Shown: positions 1 to 9,441 of the stretch, piece after piece | Position numbering within the stretch: position 1 is the first letter of the stretch | How the letters are laid out: every line of letters starts with the position of its first letter | Assembly (NCBI GenBank): GCA_019635695.1 | Contig: JAHBYZ010000004.1 | Span: forward strand, 111,717 to 175,716 | Reading direction: 5' to 3' | From: Rhizobiaceae bacterium | GTDB lineage: Bacteria; Pseudomonadota; Alphaproteobacteria; Rhizobiales; Rhizobiaceae | DNA: 64,000 nt | Position numbers and translations under genes: made by a program | The notes under the pieces: generated by a model | What the model saw: only the letters and a program-made list of their open reading frames with translations | What the model was told of the DNA's origin: nothing | Database searches by the model: none

Positions 1-1995
1 GAGACCGAGCAGCGGCTCGGCGTCGGGCGCGACGAGGCCGATCACGCCGACCGGCTCGTGCATGGCGAGCGTGACGGCGCGGGCAGGGGGATTGTGCACC
101 CGGCCCTCGAACTTGTCGGCCATGCCGCCGGCCTCGAACAGACGCTCCACGGACGCATCGACCTCGGCGCGGGCGGCCTTGGCCGAAACGCCGGTCAGCT
201 TCGACAGGCGCGCGGCGAACTCGTCGGCGCGGGCAGCGAGGTTTTCGGCGAAGAAGTAGAGAACCTGGCTGCGGTTGAAGCCGGTGGCGGCGCCCCAGCT
301 CTTCTGCGCAGATCTTGCAGCCGTGACGGCGTCGCGTATGTCCTTGCGATTGCCGGCGCCGACCTCGCCCGCGGCCTTGCCCTTCGCGTCAGCGATGACG
401 AGCGAATAATTGCCGTCCGGGCGCACCTGCTTGCCTGCGATCAACAGTTTTGGCGTGCGGTCGATGAAATCGGATTCGCCGGCCGATACTTCGGCCGGCG
501 CGGCGAGCACCTTGAGCGGCGCGGACGACTTGGCCTTCAGCGTCAGATACTCGGCCATGCCCTCCTTGCCGCCCTCGCGGCCGAAGCCGCTCTCGCGGTA
601 GCCGCCGAAACCGCAGGCGGCGTCGAACATGTTTGTGCCGTTGACCCACACCACGCCGGCCTTGAGCTCCGGCGCGACGGCGAGCGCGCGGCCGATGTTC
701 TCAGACCAGACGCTGGCTGCAAGGCCGTAACGCGTGTTGTTGGCGAGCTCGATGGCTTCCTGCTGGTCGCGAAAAGTCATGGCGGCCAGCACCGGGCCGA
801 ACACCTCTTCCTGGGCGAGGATGTTGGCGGGCTGCACGTCGAGCGCCAGCGTGGGCTTAAAGAACCAGCCGGCGCCGGGCAGCGGCGTTTCGGGCTGCCA
901 GCAGGTGGCGCCCTGCTTCGTGCCTTCGGCAACTATGCCGGCGACGCGTTCGAGCTGCGAGGTGTCGACCAGCGGGCCGATGTCAGTGTTCTTGTCGAGC
1001 GGATCGCCGAGGCGCAGCTGCGACATGCGCGCCTTGACCTTGGCGTAGAAGGCCTCCGCCACGCCTTCCTGCACCAGCAGGCGCGAGCCGGCGCAGCAGA
1101 CCTGACCCTGGTTGAACCAGATGCCGTCGACCAGACCCTCCACGGCCGAATCGAGGTCGGCATCCTCGAACACGACGAAGGCGGACTTGCCGCCGAGTTC
1201 CAACGAAAGCTTCTTGCCTGAGCCGGCGGTTGCCTTGCGGATGATCTTGCCGACCTCCGACGAGCCGGTGAAGGCGATCTTGTCGACATCGGGATGGTCG
1301 ACGATGGCGGAGCCGGCTTCGGGTCCGCCATGGACGATGTTGACGACGCCCTTCGGCACGCCGGCGCGCTCGCAGATCTCCGCGAACAGGATCGCCGTCA
1401 GAGGCGTGAACTCGGCCGGCTTGAGCACGACAGTGCAGCCGGCGGCGAGTGCCGGCGCGATCTTCCAGGCGAGCATCAGCAGCGGGAAATTCCACGGGAT
1501 GATCTGGCCTGCCACGCCGACCGGCTTGTGGTCCGGAAACTCGCGGTCGAGCGACTGCGCCCAGCCGGCATGGTGGATGAAATGGCGGATGGCGAGCGGC
1601 ACGTCGATGTCGCGGCTCTCGCGGATCGGCTTGCCATTGTCGATCGATTCCAGCACCGCGAAAAGGCGGGCGTGGCGCTGCATGGCGCGGCCGATGGCGT
1701 AGAGCACGCGGGCCCTCGCATAGCCGCCTGCCGCCTGCCATTTCGGCAGCGCCTTGCGGGCGGCGACGACGGCGTCGTCCACGTCGGCCTTGCCCGCCTC
1801 GGAAATCTTCGCCAGTTGCTTGCCGGTGGAGGGCTCGGCGACCGCAAAGGTCTTGCCGGACTTCGCGGCGCGCCACTGGCCGTCGATGAACAGTGCCTTC
1901 GACAGTTCGCGCTTCTTCAGCCAGGCATCGGCCTCGCCGCGCGATTCGGGCGCGGCGGCATAGTCCATCGCCTCGAATTTCTGCATGATGTTCAT
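1..1995 (-). CDS. Two-module aldehyde dehydrogenase, C-terminal part cut by window edge
   Basis: NAD(P)+-dependent oxidation of an aldehyde to the acid. The frame is open from the ATG at 1995 to the window edge (665 codons). The first module is complete: the WNFP motif lies in GQIIPWNFP, the catalytic glutamate in LELGGK, and the nucleophile in FNQGQVCCAGSR. After about residue 500 a second aldehyde-dehydrogenase-like module begins, with KLLIAGKQVRPDG and later VGVIGLVAPDAEPLLG where an active module would carry the WNFP region, so the second half looks degenerate. This matches a family of about 790-residue duplicated dehydrogenases. It starts 24 bp after deoC on the same strand, suggesting that it oxidises acetaldehyde or a related aldehyde released by deoxyribose-phosphate cleavage (inference). 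A second in-frame ATG lies at 1986. Confidence 0.9.
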   Translation of the reverse strand, partial: MNIMQKFEAMDYAAAPESRGEADAWLKKRELSKALFIDGQWRAAKSGKTFAVAEPSTGKQLAKISEAGKADVDDAVVAARKALPKWQAAGGYARARVLYAIGRAMQRHARLFAVLESIDNGKPIRESRDIDVPLAIRHFIHHAGWAQSLDREFPDHKPVGVAGQIIPWNFPLLMLAWKIAPALAAGCTVVLKPAEFTPLTAILFAEICERAGVPKGVVNIVHGGPEAGSAIVDHPDVDKIAFTGSSEVGKIIRKATAGSGKKLSLELGGKSAFVVFEDADLDSAVEGLVDGIWFNQGQVCCAGSRLLVQEGVAEAFYAKVKARMSQLRLGDPLDKNTDIGPLVDTSQLERVAGIVAEGTKQGATCWQPETPLPGAGWFFKPTLALDVQPANILAQEEVFGPVLAAMTFRDQQEAIELANNTRYGLAASVWSENIGRALAVAPELKAGVVWVNGTNMFDAACGFGGYRESGFGREGGKEGMAEYLTLKAKSSAPLKVLAAPAEVSAGESDFIDRTPKLLIAGKQVRPDGNYSLVIADAKGKAAGEVGAGNRKDIRDAVTAARSAQKSWGAATGFNRSQVLYFFAENLAARADEFAARLSKLTGVSAKAARAEVDASVERLFEAGGMADKFEGRVHNPPARAVTLAMHEPVGVIGLVAPDAEPLLGL

Positions 1996-2019
1996 GGTCT
2001 TGCGCCTAAATCTTCATGC

Positions 2020-3054
2020 TCACGCCATGGCGTGGCGATGATTGGCCGAATAGCGGTCGGTGAGGAAATGCGAAAGCTGCCGCTCGATGTCGGTGAGCAG
2101 GCTGGACGCGCCGAAGCGGAACAGGTCCTGCTCCAGCCAGCGGCGGCCGAGCTCTTCCTTCATCAGGATAAGCCAGTCCAGAGAAGCTTTCGCCGTCGAG
2201 ATGCCGCCGGCCGGCTTGAAGCCGATCAGGTAGCCGGTGCGCTCGTGATAGGCGCGCACGGCGCGCACCATGGCGAGGCCGACGGGAAGCGTGGCATTGA
2301 CGCTCTCCTTGCCGGTCGAGGTCTTCACGAAGTCGGCGCCGGCCATCATCGCCACCATGGAGGCCAAGGTGACGTTGCGCAGCGTGGAGAGGTCGCCGGT
2401 GCCGAGGATGGCCTTGAGATGCGCCTCGCCGCAGGCCTCGCGCATGGCCGCCACTTCGTCGTAGAGCTTTTCCCAGTGACCGCCGAGGACCAGCCCGCGG
2501 TCGATGACGATGTCGATCTCGTCGGCGCCATCGGCGACCGAGGCCTTGATCTCGGCCAACCGCGTCGACAGCGGCGCCAGCCCGTGCGGGAAGGCGGTGG
2601 AGACGGCGGCGATGTGGATTCCGGTGCCCTTCAGCTCCTTCGCGCAGGTGGCGACGAAGGGGTGGTAGACGCAGACGGCGGCGGGGCGGACATTGGCTCC
2701 CGCAATGCCGAGCTTTTCCACCATCTCGGCGGCCAGCGGCTGCTTCGCCTTGGCGCACAGACGCCGCACGCGCTCATGCGTGTCGTTGGAGTTGAGCGTG
2801 GTCAGGTCCATCAGCGCTATCGAACGCAGCAGCCACGCCGCCTGGTTTTCGCCCTTGATCGACCGGCGTTTTGTCAACGAGCCGACGCGGCGCTCAAGTG
2901 CGGAGCGGTTGACGTGGCGCATCGCCTCGACCCAGCCGAGGTCGAGCGCCATGCCGGGGTTGCGCTTCAGATCGCCGTGGGCAGCCTGCGCCGCTGGCTG
3001 ACGCGCCGCGGGCAGCGTGTGGACGCTTGCGCCGTGCTGTGGACTGACGATCAT
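2020..3054 (-). CDS. deoC: Deoxyribose-phosphate aldolase, eukaryote-type long form
   Basis: Cleaves 2-deoxyribose-5-phosphate into glyceraldehyde-3-phosphate and acetaldehyde in deoxynucleoside catabolism. The 344 residues contain the Schiff-base lysine in VKTSTGKES (about residue 244), the second active-site lysine in FKPAGGI (about 280), and the acidic DEIDIVID strand. The length and the N-terminal block (QAAWLLRSIALMDLTTL, RLCAKAKQP) resemble animal DERA rather than the roughly 250-residue enterobacterial enzyme. I start at the ATG at 3054, because upstream codons of the longer frame are arginine-rich and unlike the family. It is the first gene of an operon with the aldehyde dehydrogenase and is divergent from the flavoprotein at 3236. 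Confidence 0.92.
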   Translation of the reverse strand: MIVSPQHGASVHTLPAARQPAAQAAHGDLKRNPGMALDLGWVEAMRHVNRSALERRVGSLTKRRSIKGENQAAWLLRSIALMDLTTLNSNDTHERVRRLCAKAKQPLAAEMVEKLGIAGANVRPAAVCVYHPFVATCAKELKGTGIHIAAVSTAFPHGLAPLSTRLAEIKASVADGADEIDIVIDRGLVLGGHWEKLYDEVAAMREACGEAHLKAILGTGDLSTLRNVTLASMVAMMAGADFVKTSTGKESVNATLPVGLAMVRAVRAYHERTGYLIGFKPAGGISTAKASLDWLILMKEELGRRWLEQDLFRFGASSLLTDIERQLSHFLTDRYSANHRHAMA

Positions 3055-3235
3055 GGCTCTACCCGCTCTTGTCGTGGCTGGCCGGCGCGCATGTCGCAGC
3101 CGGCGCCTCCCGCCATCGTTTTGCGGCATAATCCATCACAACGGCTTGCGAAACAAGGCGAACGCAGGTTTGCGGGTCGGCTTGACACCGCAGGGTTCAT
3201 GGCCGACCAACCCGGCCGCAATGGAGATCGGCAAC

Positions 3236-4459
3236 ATGCTCGACGCGTCGAAGAAGGTCGTTGTGATCGGCGCGGGACACGCCGGGGTCGAATTCGCAGC
3301 GGCGTTGCGGCAGAAGGGTTTTGCCGGGTCGATCGACCTCGTGTCGGACGAGACGCCGATACCCTACCAGCGGCCGCCGCTGTCCAAGGAGTACATCAAG
3401 CGGCCCGGCAATCCGCTGGTGCTCAAGCCGGCCCAGTTTTACGTCGACCAGAAGGTGACGCTGCGCACCGGGGTGCGGGCAGAGGCGATCGACCGCGAGA
3501 CGCGCAAGGTGAGGCTGTCGGACGGCGAAGTGCTTCCCTACGACCATCTCGTGATCGCCACCGGCGCGCGCAATCGGAAACCGCCGGTGCCAGGCATCGA
3601 CCATCCCGCCGTGATCGAACTGCGCTCGCTGGCCGACGCGGAGAGGATCGTCGAGCGCATCGCCGAATGGCGGCGCGTGGTGGTGATCGGCGGGGGCTTC
3701 ATCGGGCTTGAAGCGGCCGGTCTGTTCTCGCTGATGGGCATCGAGGTGGACGTCGTGGAAATGGCGCCGCGACTGATGGCGCGCGCGGTGTCGCCGACGG
3801 TGTCGGCGTGGTTCCGCGATTTCCATCACGACAACCGCGTGCAACTGCACATGCCGCAGCAGGTGGCGAAAGTGGAGCATCGCGGCAACAGGGCAATCGT
3901 GACGCTGGCGGGCGGCGACCTGATCGAGGCGGATGCGGTGCTGCTCGCCGCCGGGGTGGTGCCGAACACCGAGATTGCCGCCACCGCAGGTCTGGAGGTC
4001 AGCAACGGCGTGGTGGTGGACGGCTTTCTCGCCACCGCGGACCCGGCCATCTCGGCCATCGGCGACTGCGCCGCCTATCCAAGCGTGCACTTCGCCGGCA
4101 TGGCGCGGCTGGAATCGGTGCAGAACGCCGGCGACCACGGCAAGGCGCTCGCCGCGCGCCTGATGGGCGACGCGAGGCCCTACGACGCGCTGCCCTGGTT
4201 CTGGTCGATCCAGGGCGAGGCGCGATTGCAGATCGCCGGGCTGACGAAGCCCGGGCTGACCGAGGTGGTGCGCGGCGACACGCGCGGCGGCAAGTTTTCC
4301 GTGTTTCTGTTCGACGGCGCCAAGCTTCAGGCCGTCGAGTCGGTCAATGCGCCGGCCGACCACATGGTGGCGCGCCGGCTGATTGCAGCCGGCACATCGG
4401 TTGACCCCGCTGCCGCCGCCGACATGGCCATCGACATCAAGAGCCTGATGGCGGCGTAG
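3236..4459 (+). CDS. FAD-dependent pyridine nucleotide-disulfide oxidoreductase, ferredoxin/rubredoxin reductase type
   Basis: Transfers electrons from NAD(P)H to a small iron-sulfur partner. 407 residues. An N-terminal FAD-binding Rossmann motif (VVVIGAGHAGVEFA) and a second NAD-binding motif near residue 145 (VVVIGGGFIGLEAAG) are visible. The FAD-binding IGDCA lies near residue 270, and a C-terminal reductase domain includes PWFWSIQGEARLQIAGL. It resembles rhodocoxin and putidaredoxin reductases; the PWFWS block is typical of them. The ATG at 3236 is chosen because GGAG lies 9 bp upstream; a further in-frame ATG is at 3221. No ferredoxin or P450 gene lies next to it, so the partner is unknown. 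Confidence 0.9.
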   Translation: MLDASKKVVVIGAGHAGVEFAAALRQKGFAGSIDLVSDETPIPYQRPPLSKEYIKRPGNPLVLKPAQFYVDQKVTLRTGVRAEAIDRETRKVRLSDGEVLPYDHLVIATGARNRKPPVPGIDHPAVIELRSLADAERIVERIAEWRRVVVIGGGFIGLEAAGLFSLMGIEVDVVEMAPRLMARAVSPTVSAWFRDFHHDNRVQLHMPQQVAKVEHRGNRAIVTLAGGDLIEADAVLLAAGVVPNTEIAATAGLEVSNGVVVDGFLATADPAISAIGDCAAYPSVHFAGMARLESVQNAGDHGKALAARLMGDARPYDALPWFWSIQGEARLQIAGLTKPGLTEVVRGDTRGGKFSVFLFDGAKLQAVESVNAPADHMVARRLIAAGTSVDPAAAADMAIDIKSLMAA

Positions 4460-4468
4460 GCGACAGCG

Positions 4469-4864
4469 TCAATCCTCGTAGTGCTCCATGCCGAGCACCT
4501 CCGCCGGGGTGGCGGCGAGGATGAGGAACTGCTTCGTCTCGTCGAGCGTGAGGAAGCTCAGCGGCACGACCACGTCGTCAATGTCGGGATAGCCGGCCTG
4601 ACCGGTGAAATCGACCGCGACGGCCAACGCCTGCGCCTCGCCGAAGCCCACGACATCCTCGACATCGCCGATGATGCCGCCCTGCGGGCCGTGCACCTGC
4701 ATGTTCTTGATGAGGTCAGCCTGCTTGCCGAAGGGCGGGATAACCATGTCGGCCTCGACCTCGGTCCAGCGATCGGTGCCGGGAGCGCCTACAGCGTTTG
4801 TCTGCTGGGCAAGGGCTGAGGACGCTGCCAGCACGGCGGCGGTGAGGATGACGGGGAGTTTCAT
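4469..4864 (-). CDS. Exported PRC-barrel domain protein
   Basis: A 131-residue protein with a signal peptide (MKLPVILTAAVLAASSALA) and a PRC-barrel-like region in the C-terminal half (IIGDVEDVVGFG, then VAVDFTG and DDVVVPLSFL). PRC barrels are small beta domains known from photosynthetic reaction-centre H subunits, RimM and many uncharacterised proteins. Exported forms are frequent in rhizobia, and their role is unknown. The start is fixed by a strong Shine-Dalgarno AAGGAG 7 bp before the ATG. The gene converges on the flavoprotein and stands alone. Confidence 0.8.
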   Translation of the reverse strand: MKLPVILTAAVLAASSALAQQTNAVGAPGTDRWTEVEADMVIPPFGKQADLIKNMQVHGPQGGIIGDVEDVVGFGEAQALAVAVDFTGQAGYPDIDDVVVPLSFLTLDETKQFLILAATPAEVLGMEHYED

Positions 4865-4939
4865 TGTCAATCTCCTTCTTGCGGGACGTTTTCCAAACAA
4901 ACCGCGAGGCGGCAAAACGTTCCCAAGGAGTGCGCGAGA

Positions 4940-5533
4940 TCAGGCTCGCGCCGGCAGGCGTTTCCACAATTGCCAGCCGAGAAAGCCGGTGGCCGCTATG
5001 GCGGCCAGCGCCCAGCCGGCATTGGCGAGAATGTCGGCGATGCCCGAGATGTAGGCGCTGAATGCGTAGCCGAGCGCCATATACTTGGCCACCCAGATCA
5101 CCTCGCCGGAAACGCCCCAAACCGTAAAGGTCGGCCACGCCAGGTGCGTCGCTCCGCTTGTCAGATTTAGCCAAGGGCCGACCGGACTTACCAGCCAGCG
5201 ACTGAGAAACACGCTGGCTCTGCCCCATTTGCTGGAAAACTCGCGTGCGGCTGCCAGTCCGGCTGAAATCGGTTTCGACCGGGCGGCAAGGCGATCAACC
5301 GGGTTCGCCAGGAAACGGCCAACGAAATAACCGGCCTGATCACCGGCAACGGCACCACCCAGCCCCCAGAGAAAGGCCTGTGCAGGGCTGAACTCCGCCG
5401 CCGCCGACAACGCCCCAACCGTCATCAGCAGGATCGACGTGGGCAGGGGGACTCCGAACTGGGCCGCGGCGATGGTGATCGCCATGCCTCCCAGGCCATA
5501 AGTCGCAAAGAGGCCGGTCAACAGCTCGGTCAT
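4940..5533 (-). CDS. DedA/SNARE-associated (VTT domain) inner-membrane protein
   Basis: A 197-residue multi-pass membrane protein of the DedA family, which are proposed lipid scramblases or transporters needed for membrane homeostasis. Family features visible are the N-terminal re-entrant region with FGVPLPTSILL, GGAVAGDQAGYFVGR near residue 65, and FLSRWLVSPVGPW near residue 110. About four hydrophobic segments follow. Its ATG overlaps the TGA of the small membrane protein upstream (ATGA at 5530-5533), so the two are translationally coupled and probably work together. Confidence 0.85.
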   Translation of the reverse strand: MTELLTGLFATYGLGGMAITIAAAQFGVPLPTSILLMTVGALSAAAEFSPAQAFLWGLGGAVAGDQAGYFVGRFLANPVDRLAARSKPISAGLAAAREFSSKWGRASVFLSRWLVSPVGPWLNLTSGATHLAWPTFTVWGVSGEVIWVAKYMALGYAFSAYISGIADILANAGWALAAIAATGFLGWQLWKRLPARA

Positions 5534-5880
5534 GAACCGGCGGTCCTGGCCGCGTCTATTGCGGCCATCACTTCAGCGATCAACTGGGCGAGGGGAACGC
5601 CCCGATCGCGCGCGATCTGCTCGAGCGGTCGCCGGTCGGCCTGATCAAGCGCCAGACCGAGCGCCTCGCGCAGGATGTCGCGGTCGATGTCATACGAGCG
5701 GGCGACATAGCCCACCGTCATCCAGCCTTCGATCGGCACGTCCCGGTGGGTCGACCAATAGTAGTAAAAAGCGGCGGTGCGAGCGGTGAATGCCACCGCA
5801 AGCAATGCCGCCACCAGAAAGGCGATTAAGAGCAGGCGGTGGTCTCGCCAGAGCAGTGCAAGACGCGAGGGCGAGGCCAC
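5530..5880 (-). CDS. Small single-pass membrane protein upstream of DedA
   Basis: 116 residues, not recognised. One strong transmembrane segment lies at about residues 16-36 (LLLIAFLVAALLAVAF), followed by a soluble domain with a tyrosine-rich stretch (AAFYYYWSTHRDVPIEGWM) and a helical C-terminus rich in Asp, Arg and Leu (VGYVARSYDIDRDILREALG). That region resembles the start of a helix-turn-helix or LysM-like repeat but carries no named motif. It is translationally coupled to the downstream DedA gene. Rhizobial genomes commonly carry such a companion next to DedA as far as I recall; the function is unknown. Confidence 0.7.
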   Translation of the reverse strand: MASPSRLALLWRDHRLLLIAFLVAALLAVAFTARTAAFYYYWSTHRDVPIEGWMTVGYVARSYDIDRDILREALGLALDQADRRPLEQIARDRGVPLAQLIAEVMAAIDAARTAGS

Positions 5881-5893
5881 CGAAATAAGCTCC

Positions 5894-7105
5894 TCAGGCC
5901 ATGGCCTTCTGCAGGTTCTCGTCGACCTTGTCGAGGAAGCCGGTGGTCGACAGCCAGGGCTGGTCGGGGCCGATCAGCAGCGACAGGTCCTTGGTCATGA
6001 AGCCGGATTCGACCGTGTCGATGCAGACCTTCTCCAGCGTCTCGGAGAACTTTTTCAGCTTGGCGTTGTCGTCCAACTTGGCGCGGTGCGCGAGGCCGCG
6101 CGTCCAGGCGAAGATCGAGGCGATCGAGTTGGTCGAAGTCTCTTCGCCCTTCTGGTGCTGGCGGTAGTGGCGGGTGACCGTGCCATGCGCGGCCTCGGCC
6201 TCGACGGTCTTGCCGTCTGGCGTCATCAGCACCGAGGTCATCAGGCCGAGCGAGCCGAAGCCCTGCGCGACCGTATCGGACTGCACGTCGCCGTCGTAGT
6301 TCTTGCAGGCCCAGACATAGCCGCCGGACCACTTCAGCGAAGCGGCAACCATGTCGTCGATCAGCCGGTGCTCGTACCAGATCTTCTTTTCCTTGAAGCG
6401 GTCGGCGAACTCCTTCTCGTACACCTCCTGGAAGATGTCCTTGAAACGGCCGTCATAGGCCTTGAGAATGGTGTTCTTGGTCGACAGGTAGACCGGGTAG
6501 TTGCGCAGCAGGCCGTAATTCAAAGAGGCGCGGGCGAAGTCGCGGATCGACTCGTCCAGGTTGTACATCGCCATCGCAACGCCCGAGCCCGGCGCGTCGA
6601 ACACCTCGTGCTCGATCACCTTGCCGTCCTCACCGACGAACTTGATGCTGAGCTTGCCCTTGCCCGGAAAGCGGAAGTCGGTTGCGCGGTACTGGTCGCC
6701 GAAGGCGTGGCGACCGACCACGATCGGCTTGGTCCAGCCTGGCACCAGGCGCGGCACATTGCGCATGATGATCGGCTCGCGGAAGATCGTGCCGCCGAGG
6801 ATGTTGCGGATCGTGCCGTTGGGCGACTTCCACATCTTCTTGAGATTGAATTCCTCGACGCGCGCCTCGTCCGGCGTGATGGTCGCGCACTTGACGCCGA
6901 CGCCGTGCTTCTGGATCGCCTTGGCGGCGTCGATGGTGACCTGGTCGTTGGTCTGGTCGCGATACTCGACCGACAGGTCGTAATATTCGAGGTCCACGTC
7001 GAGATAGGGGTGGATCAGCTTGTCCTTGATGAGCTGCCAGATGATGCGGGTCATCTCGTCGCCGTCGAGCTCGACGACGGGATTTGCCACCTTGATCTTC
7101 GCCAT
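5894..7105 (-). CDS. icd: NADP-dependent isocitrate dehydrogenase
   Basis: Oxidative decarboxylation of isocitrate to 2-oxoglutarate in the TCA cycle, producing NADPH. 403 residues of the eukaryote-like homodimeric class. Visible blocks are [11 protein letters not shown] at the N-terminus, the substrate-loop region [21 protein letters not shown] near residue 95, the metal-binding YDGDVQSD near residue 270, and [11 protein letters not shown] near residue 305. Start and length match rhizobial icd. It is monocistronic, and the 120-bp gap to the divergent hydrolase gene presumably holds both promoters. Confidence 0.97.
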   Translation of the reverse strand: MAKIKVANPVVELDGDEMTRIIWQLIKDKLIHPYLDVDLEYYDLSVEYRDQTNDQVTIDAAKAIQKHGVGVKCATITPDEARVEEFNLKKMWKSPNGTIRNILGGTIFREPIIMRNVPRLVPGWTKPIVVGRHAFGDQYRATDFRFPGKGKLSIKFVGEDGKVIEHEVFDAPGSGVAMAMYNLDESIRDFARASLNYGLLRNYPVYLSTKNTILKAYDGRFKDIFQEVYEKEFADRFKEKKIWYEHRLIDDMVAASLKWSGGYVWACKNYDGDVQSDTVAQGFGSLGLMTSVLMTPDGKTVEAEAAHGTVTRHYRQHQKGEETSTNSIASIFAWTRGLAHRAKLDDNAKLKKFSETLEKVCIDTVESGFMTKDLSLLIGPDQPWLSTTGFLDKVDENLQKAMA

Positions 7106-7225
7106 GTGAAACTGCCTCGCAATAAAGGGCTGAAAGAGCCGGGAATCCGGGAATTCGGTGCCCTATAACACCTGTGGCAGCATGCGCAAAGCAGCCGAAA
7201 GCCGCAGTCGGGGAGGAGGTGCGCC

Positions 7226-8119
7226 ATGGCGCGCAGACTGGCATTCGCCCGCAACGGCGAGGTCGAGATCGCCTTCGAGACGATCGGCCGGCGGGACGGT
7301 CCGGCGATCGTGATGCTGCATGGCTTCCCGGAAAACCGCGACGCCTGGCGCAAGGTGGCGGAGCGGCTGGCCGACCGCTTCTACCTCATCCTGCCCGACC
7401 AGCGCGGTTATGGTCCGTCGGCGAAGCCTAAGAATGTGGAAGCTTATCGCGGCCGGCATCTGGCGGCCGACGTGCTGGCTGTGGCTCAGGCCGCGATCCC
7501 GGATCAGGATTTTGCGCTTGCCGGCCACGACTGGGGCGCTTCGGTCGCGTACGCCGTCGCCTTTACCCACCCTCAGCGGCTGACGCACCTCGTCATCGCC
7601 AACGGCGTGCACCCCTGGTGCTTCCAGCGGGCGATCCTGGAGGACGAAGGCCAGCGAGCGGCGAGTCAGTACATGAGCCGGCTGAAGGCTGGCGACGCGG
7701 AGGCGCGGCTTTCCGAAGATGGCTTCAGGCGGCTGATGAACATGATCGCCGGCTTTTCACGCAGCGACTGGATGACCGCTGCCGAAGCCGAAGCCTACCG
7801 GCTCGGCTGGTCGCTGCCCGGCGCGCTGACGGCGATGCTGAACTGGTATCGCGCTTCGCCGATCGTCGTGCCCGAAGTCGGGGCAGCCGTCGCCACCGCC
7901 CCCGTCCTCGAAGCGCCGATGGAGAAGATGACGGTTTCCGTGCCCCACCTCGTCGTCTGGGGCGAGCAGGACGAGGCGCTGCGGCCCGCTTGTCTCCACG
8001 GTCTCGTCGACTTTGCGCCCGCGTTGACCGTCGAGCGCGTGCCGGACGCCGGGCATTGGCTGCTGCACGAGAGGCCGGACACGGTGGCCGCGAAAATTGC
8101 GGCCTTCCTCGGCCGCTAG
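7226..8119 (+). CDS. Alpha/beta hydrolase, epoxide-hydrolase-like
   Basis: 297 residues. The oxyanion-hole motif HGFPE lies near residue 30. The nucleophile elbow GHDWG near residue 98 carries aspartate, as in epoxide hydrolases and haloalkane dehalogenases rather than serine esterases. A charge-relay acid follows in WGEQDEALR and the histidine in DAGHWLLHERPD. A cap-domain tyrosine lies in LNWYRASPI, which favours epoxide hydrolase (family knowledge). The substrate is unknown. ATG follows GGAGG at 7214-7218. Its stop shares CTAG with the convergent TfoX-like gene. Confidence 0.88.
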   Translation: MARRLAFARNGEVEIAFETIGRRDGPAIVMLHGFPENRDAWRKVAERLADRFYLILPDQRGYGPSAKPKNVEAYRGRHLAADVLAVAQAAIPDQDFALAGHDWGASVAYAVAFTHPQRLTHLVIANGVHPWCFQRAILEDEGQRAASQYMSRLKAGDAEARLSEDGFRRLMNMIAGFSRSDWMTAAEAEAYRLGWSLPGALTAMLNWYRASPIVVPEVGAAVATAPVLEAPMEKMTVSVPHLVVWGEQDEALRPACLHGLVDFAPALTVERVPDAGHWLLHERPDTVAAKIAAFLGR

Positions 8120-8481
8120 CGTTTCGCTTTCCGCGGAGGCTTCTTTTCCTTCGGCGGCATGGGGCCGACGACGGCGAGGCTCGTCGAAATCCAGTCGCGC
8201 AGCGTGGCGTCGTCCAGGATCGCCGCATCGACGTTGACGTAGCCCTTCATTTCGCGGCCGCCCATGAGCATGGCGCTGGCGCCCGGTCGCTGCTGCGCCG
8301 CGCCGTAGCCCTCGGCGCCGACGCGCGCGAGCAGGTCGCCGCTCTTCATCACCGCGACGAGCATGTTGCCGTGCAAGGTGAAGCACAGCCCGCCCATCAT
8401 GCGGATCTCGGAAACGCCGGGCATGCCGCCGATCTCGGCGCGCAGGCGGTCGGACAGTTCCTCGGCGGGCGAAGCGGGCAT
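8116..8481 (-). CDS. TfoX N-terminal domain protein
   Basis: 121 residues of the TfoX/Sxy N-terminal family. It has the core IRMMGGLCFTLHGNMLVAVM and the C-terminal MKGYVNVD and LRDWI blocks, then a lysine- and proline-rich tail (PPKEKKPPRKAKR). In gammaproteobacteria Sxy activates competence genes with CRP. In alphaproteobacteria single-domain relatives are widespread and uncharacterised, so no competence role is claimed. The last four bases overlap the convergent hydrolase stop. Confidence 0.8.
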   Translation of the reverse strand: MPASPAEELSDRLRAEIGGMPGVSEIRMMGGLCFTLHGNMLVAVMKSGDLLARVGAEGYGAAQQRPGASAMLMGGREMKGYVNVDAAILDDATLRDWISTSLAVVGPMPPKEKKPPRKAKR

Positions 8482-8577
8482 GGCTGCGGTCTTCTCTCGG
8501 ACTTCTCAGGGCGGGTCGAATATGGCAGTCAGGCCCCCAACCCGACAACAGCCTGCCAACGAGGAACGCGCGCCGCG

Positions 8578-9441
8578 ATGGTCGCTCCTGACAGTACCCC
8601 GGATCAAAAGGCGGGTGGCCCAGCCATCATTCTCGTCGAGCCGCAGCTCGGCGAGAACATCGGCATGGTGGCGCGGGCGATGGCGAATTTCGGACTGACC
8701 GACCTGCGGCTGGTCAACCCGCGCGACGGCTGGCCGAACGAGAAGGCCATCGCCACCGCCAGCCGTGCCGACCATGTCATCGGCGCGGTGCAGGTCTTCG
8801 AGCAGCTGGACCATGCCATCGGCGACCTGAACTTCCTCTATGCAACGACGGCCCGCCAGCGGGACGGTTTTAAGCCGGTTCGCAGCCCCGTCGAGGCGGG
8901 GCGCTCTATGCGCCAGCGCGCCAACGCCGCGCAGAAGGTCGGCATCCTGTTCGGGCGCGAGAAATGGGGACTTTCCAACGAGGAAGTGGCAGCGGCGGAC
9001 GAGATCGTGACGTTTCCGGTCGATCCGAATTTCGCCTCGCTGAACATCGCGCAGGCGGTGCTGCTGATGTCGTACGAATGGATGAAATCCGGGCTCGCCG
9101 ACGAGACCGCGACGCTCTTCGCCGGCCCCGAGATGATTCCGGCACCGAAGGCGGCGCTCCACAGCCTGCTCAAGCATCTTGAGGAGGCGCTGGAGGCGCG
9201 CGGCTATTTCCGGCCCGCCCCGAAGAAGCCCAAGATGCTCGACAATCTCGCCGCCGTGCTGACCCGCCCGCAATTCTCCGAGTCCGAGATCAAGGTTCTG
9301 CGCGGGGTCGTCACCTCGCTCGACTATTTCTCGCCGAAGGAGCCGCGCGGCGCCGGATATCCCGAGCGCAAGGCGAAGGCCGCACGAGACGGGGGTTCGG
9401 GCAGAGGCACCGGCGACGAAGACGGCGGGGAGGGCGCTTGA
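8578..9441 (+). CDS. SpoU/TrmJ-family tRNA/rRNA 2'-O-methyltransferase
   Basis: Methylates a ribose 2'-hydroxyl in RNA using S-adenosylmethionine. 287 residues. SPOUT motifs are visible: the N-terminal [31 protein letters not shown] near residue 123, and the knot loop [16 protein letters not shown] near residue 145. The C-terminal 100 residues ([20 protein letters not shown]) match TrmJ-like proteins that modify position 32 of tRNA. The ATG at 8578 is supported by GAGGAA upstream. The stop overlaps the murI start, so the two are coupled. Confidence 0.87.
   Translation: MVAPDSTPDQKAGGPAIILVEPQLGENIGMVARAMANFGLTDLRLVNPRDGWPNEKAIATASRADHVIGAVQVFEQLDHAIGDLNFLYATTARQRDGFKPVRSPVEAGRSMRQRANAAQKVGILFGREKWGLSNEEVAAADEIVTFPVDPNFASLNIAQAVLLMSYEWMKSGLADETATLFAGPEMIPAPKAALHSLLKHLEEALEARGYFRPAPKKPKMLDNLAAVLTRPQFSESEIKVLRGVVTSLDYFSPKEPRGAGYPERKAKAARDGGSGRGTGDEDGGEGA

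Noticed and set aside
58..1221. 387-residue plus-strand frame opposite the aldehyde dehydrogenase
   Set aside because: It is the reverse of a well-supported dehydrogenase frame, and lacks any family motif or start context.
1294..3711. 805-residue plus-strand frame spanning dehydrogenase, deoC and the flavoprotein
   Set aside because: It overlaps three proven genes in wrong frame; composition is that of a shadow in GC-rich DNA.
8116..8481. Competence regulator role for the TfoX-N protein
   Set aside because: Only the N-terminal domain is present, and single-domain alphaproteobacterial members have no shown competence role.
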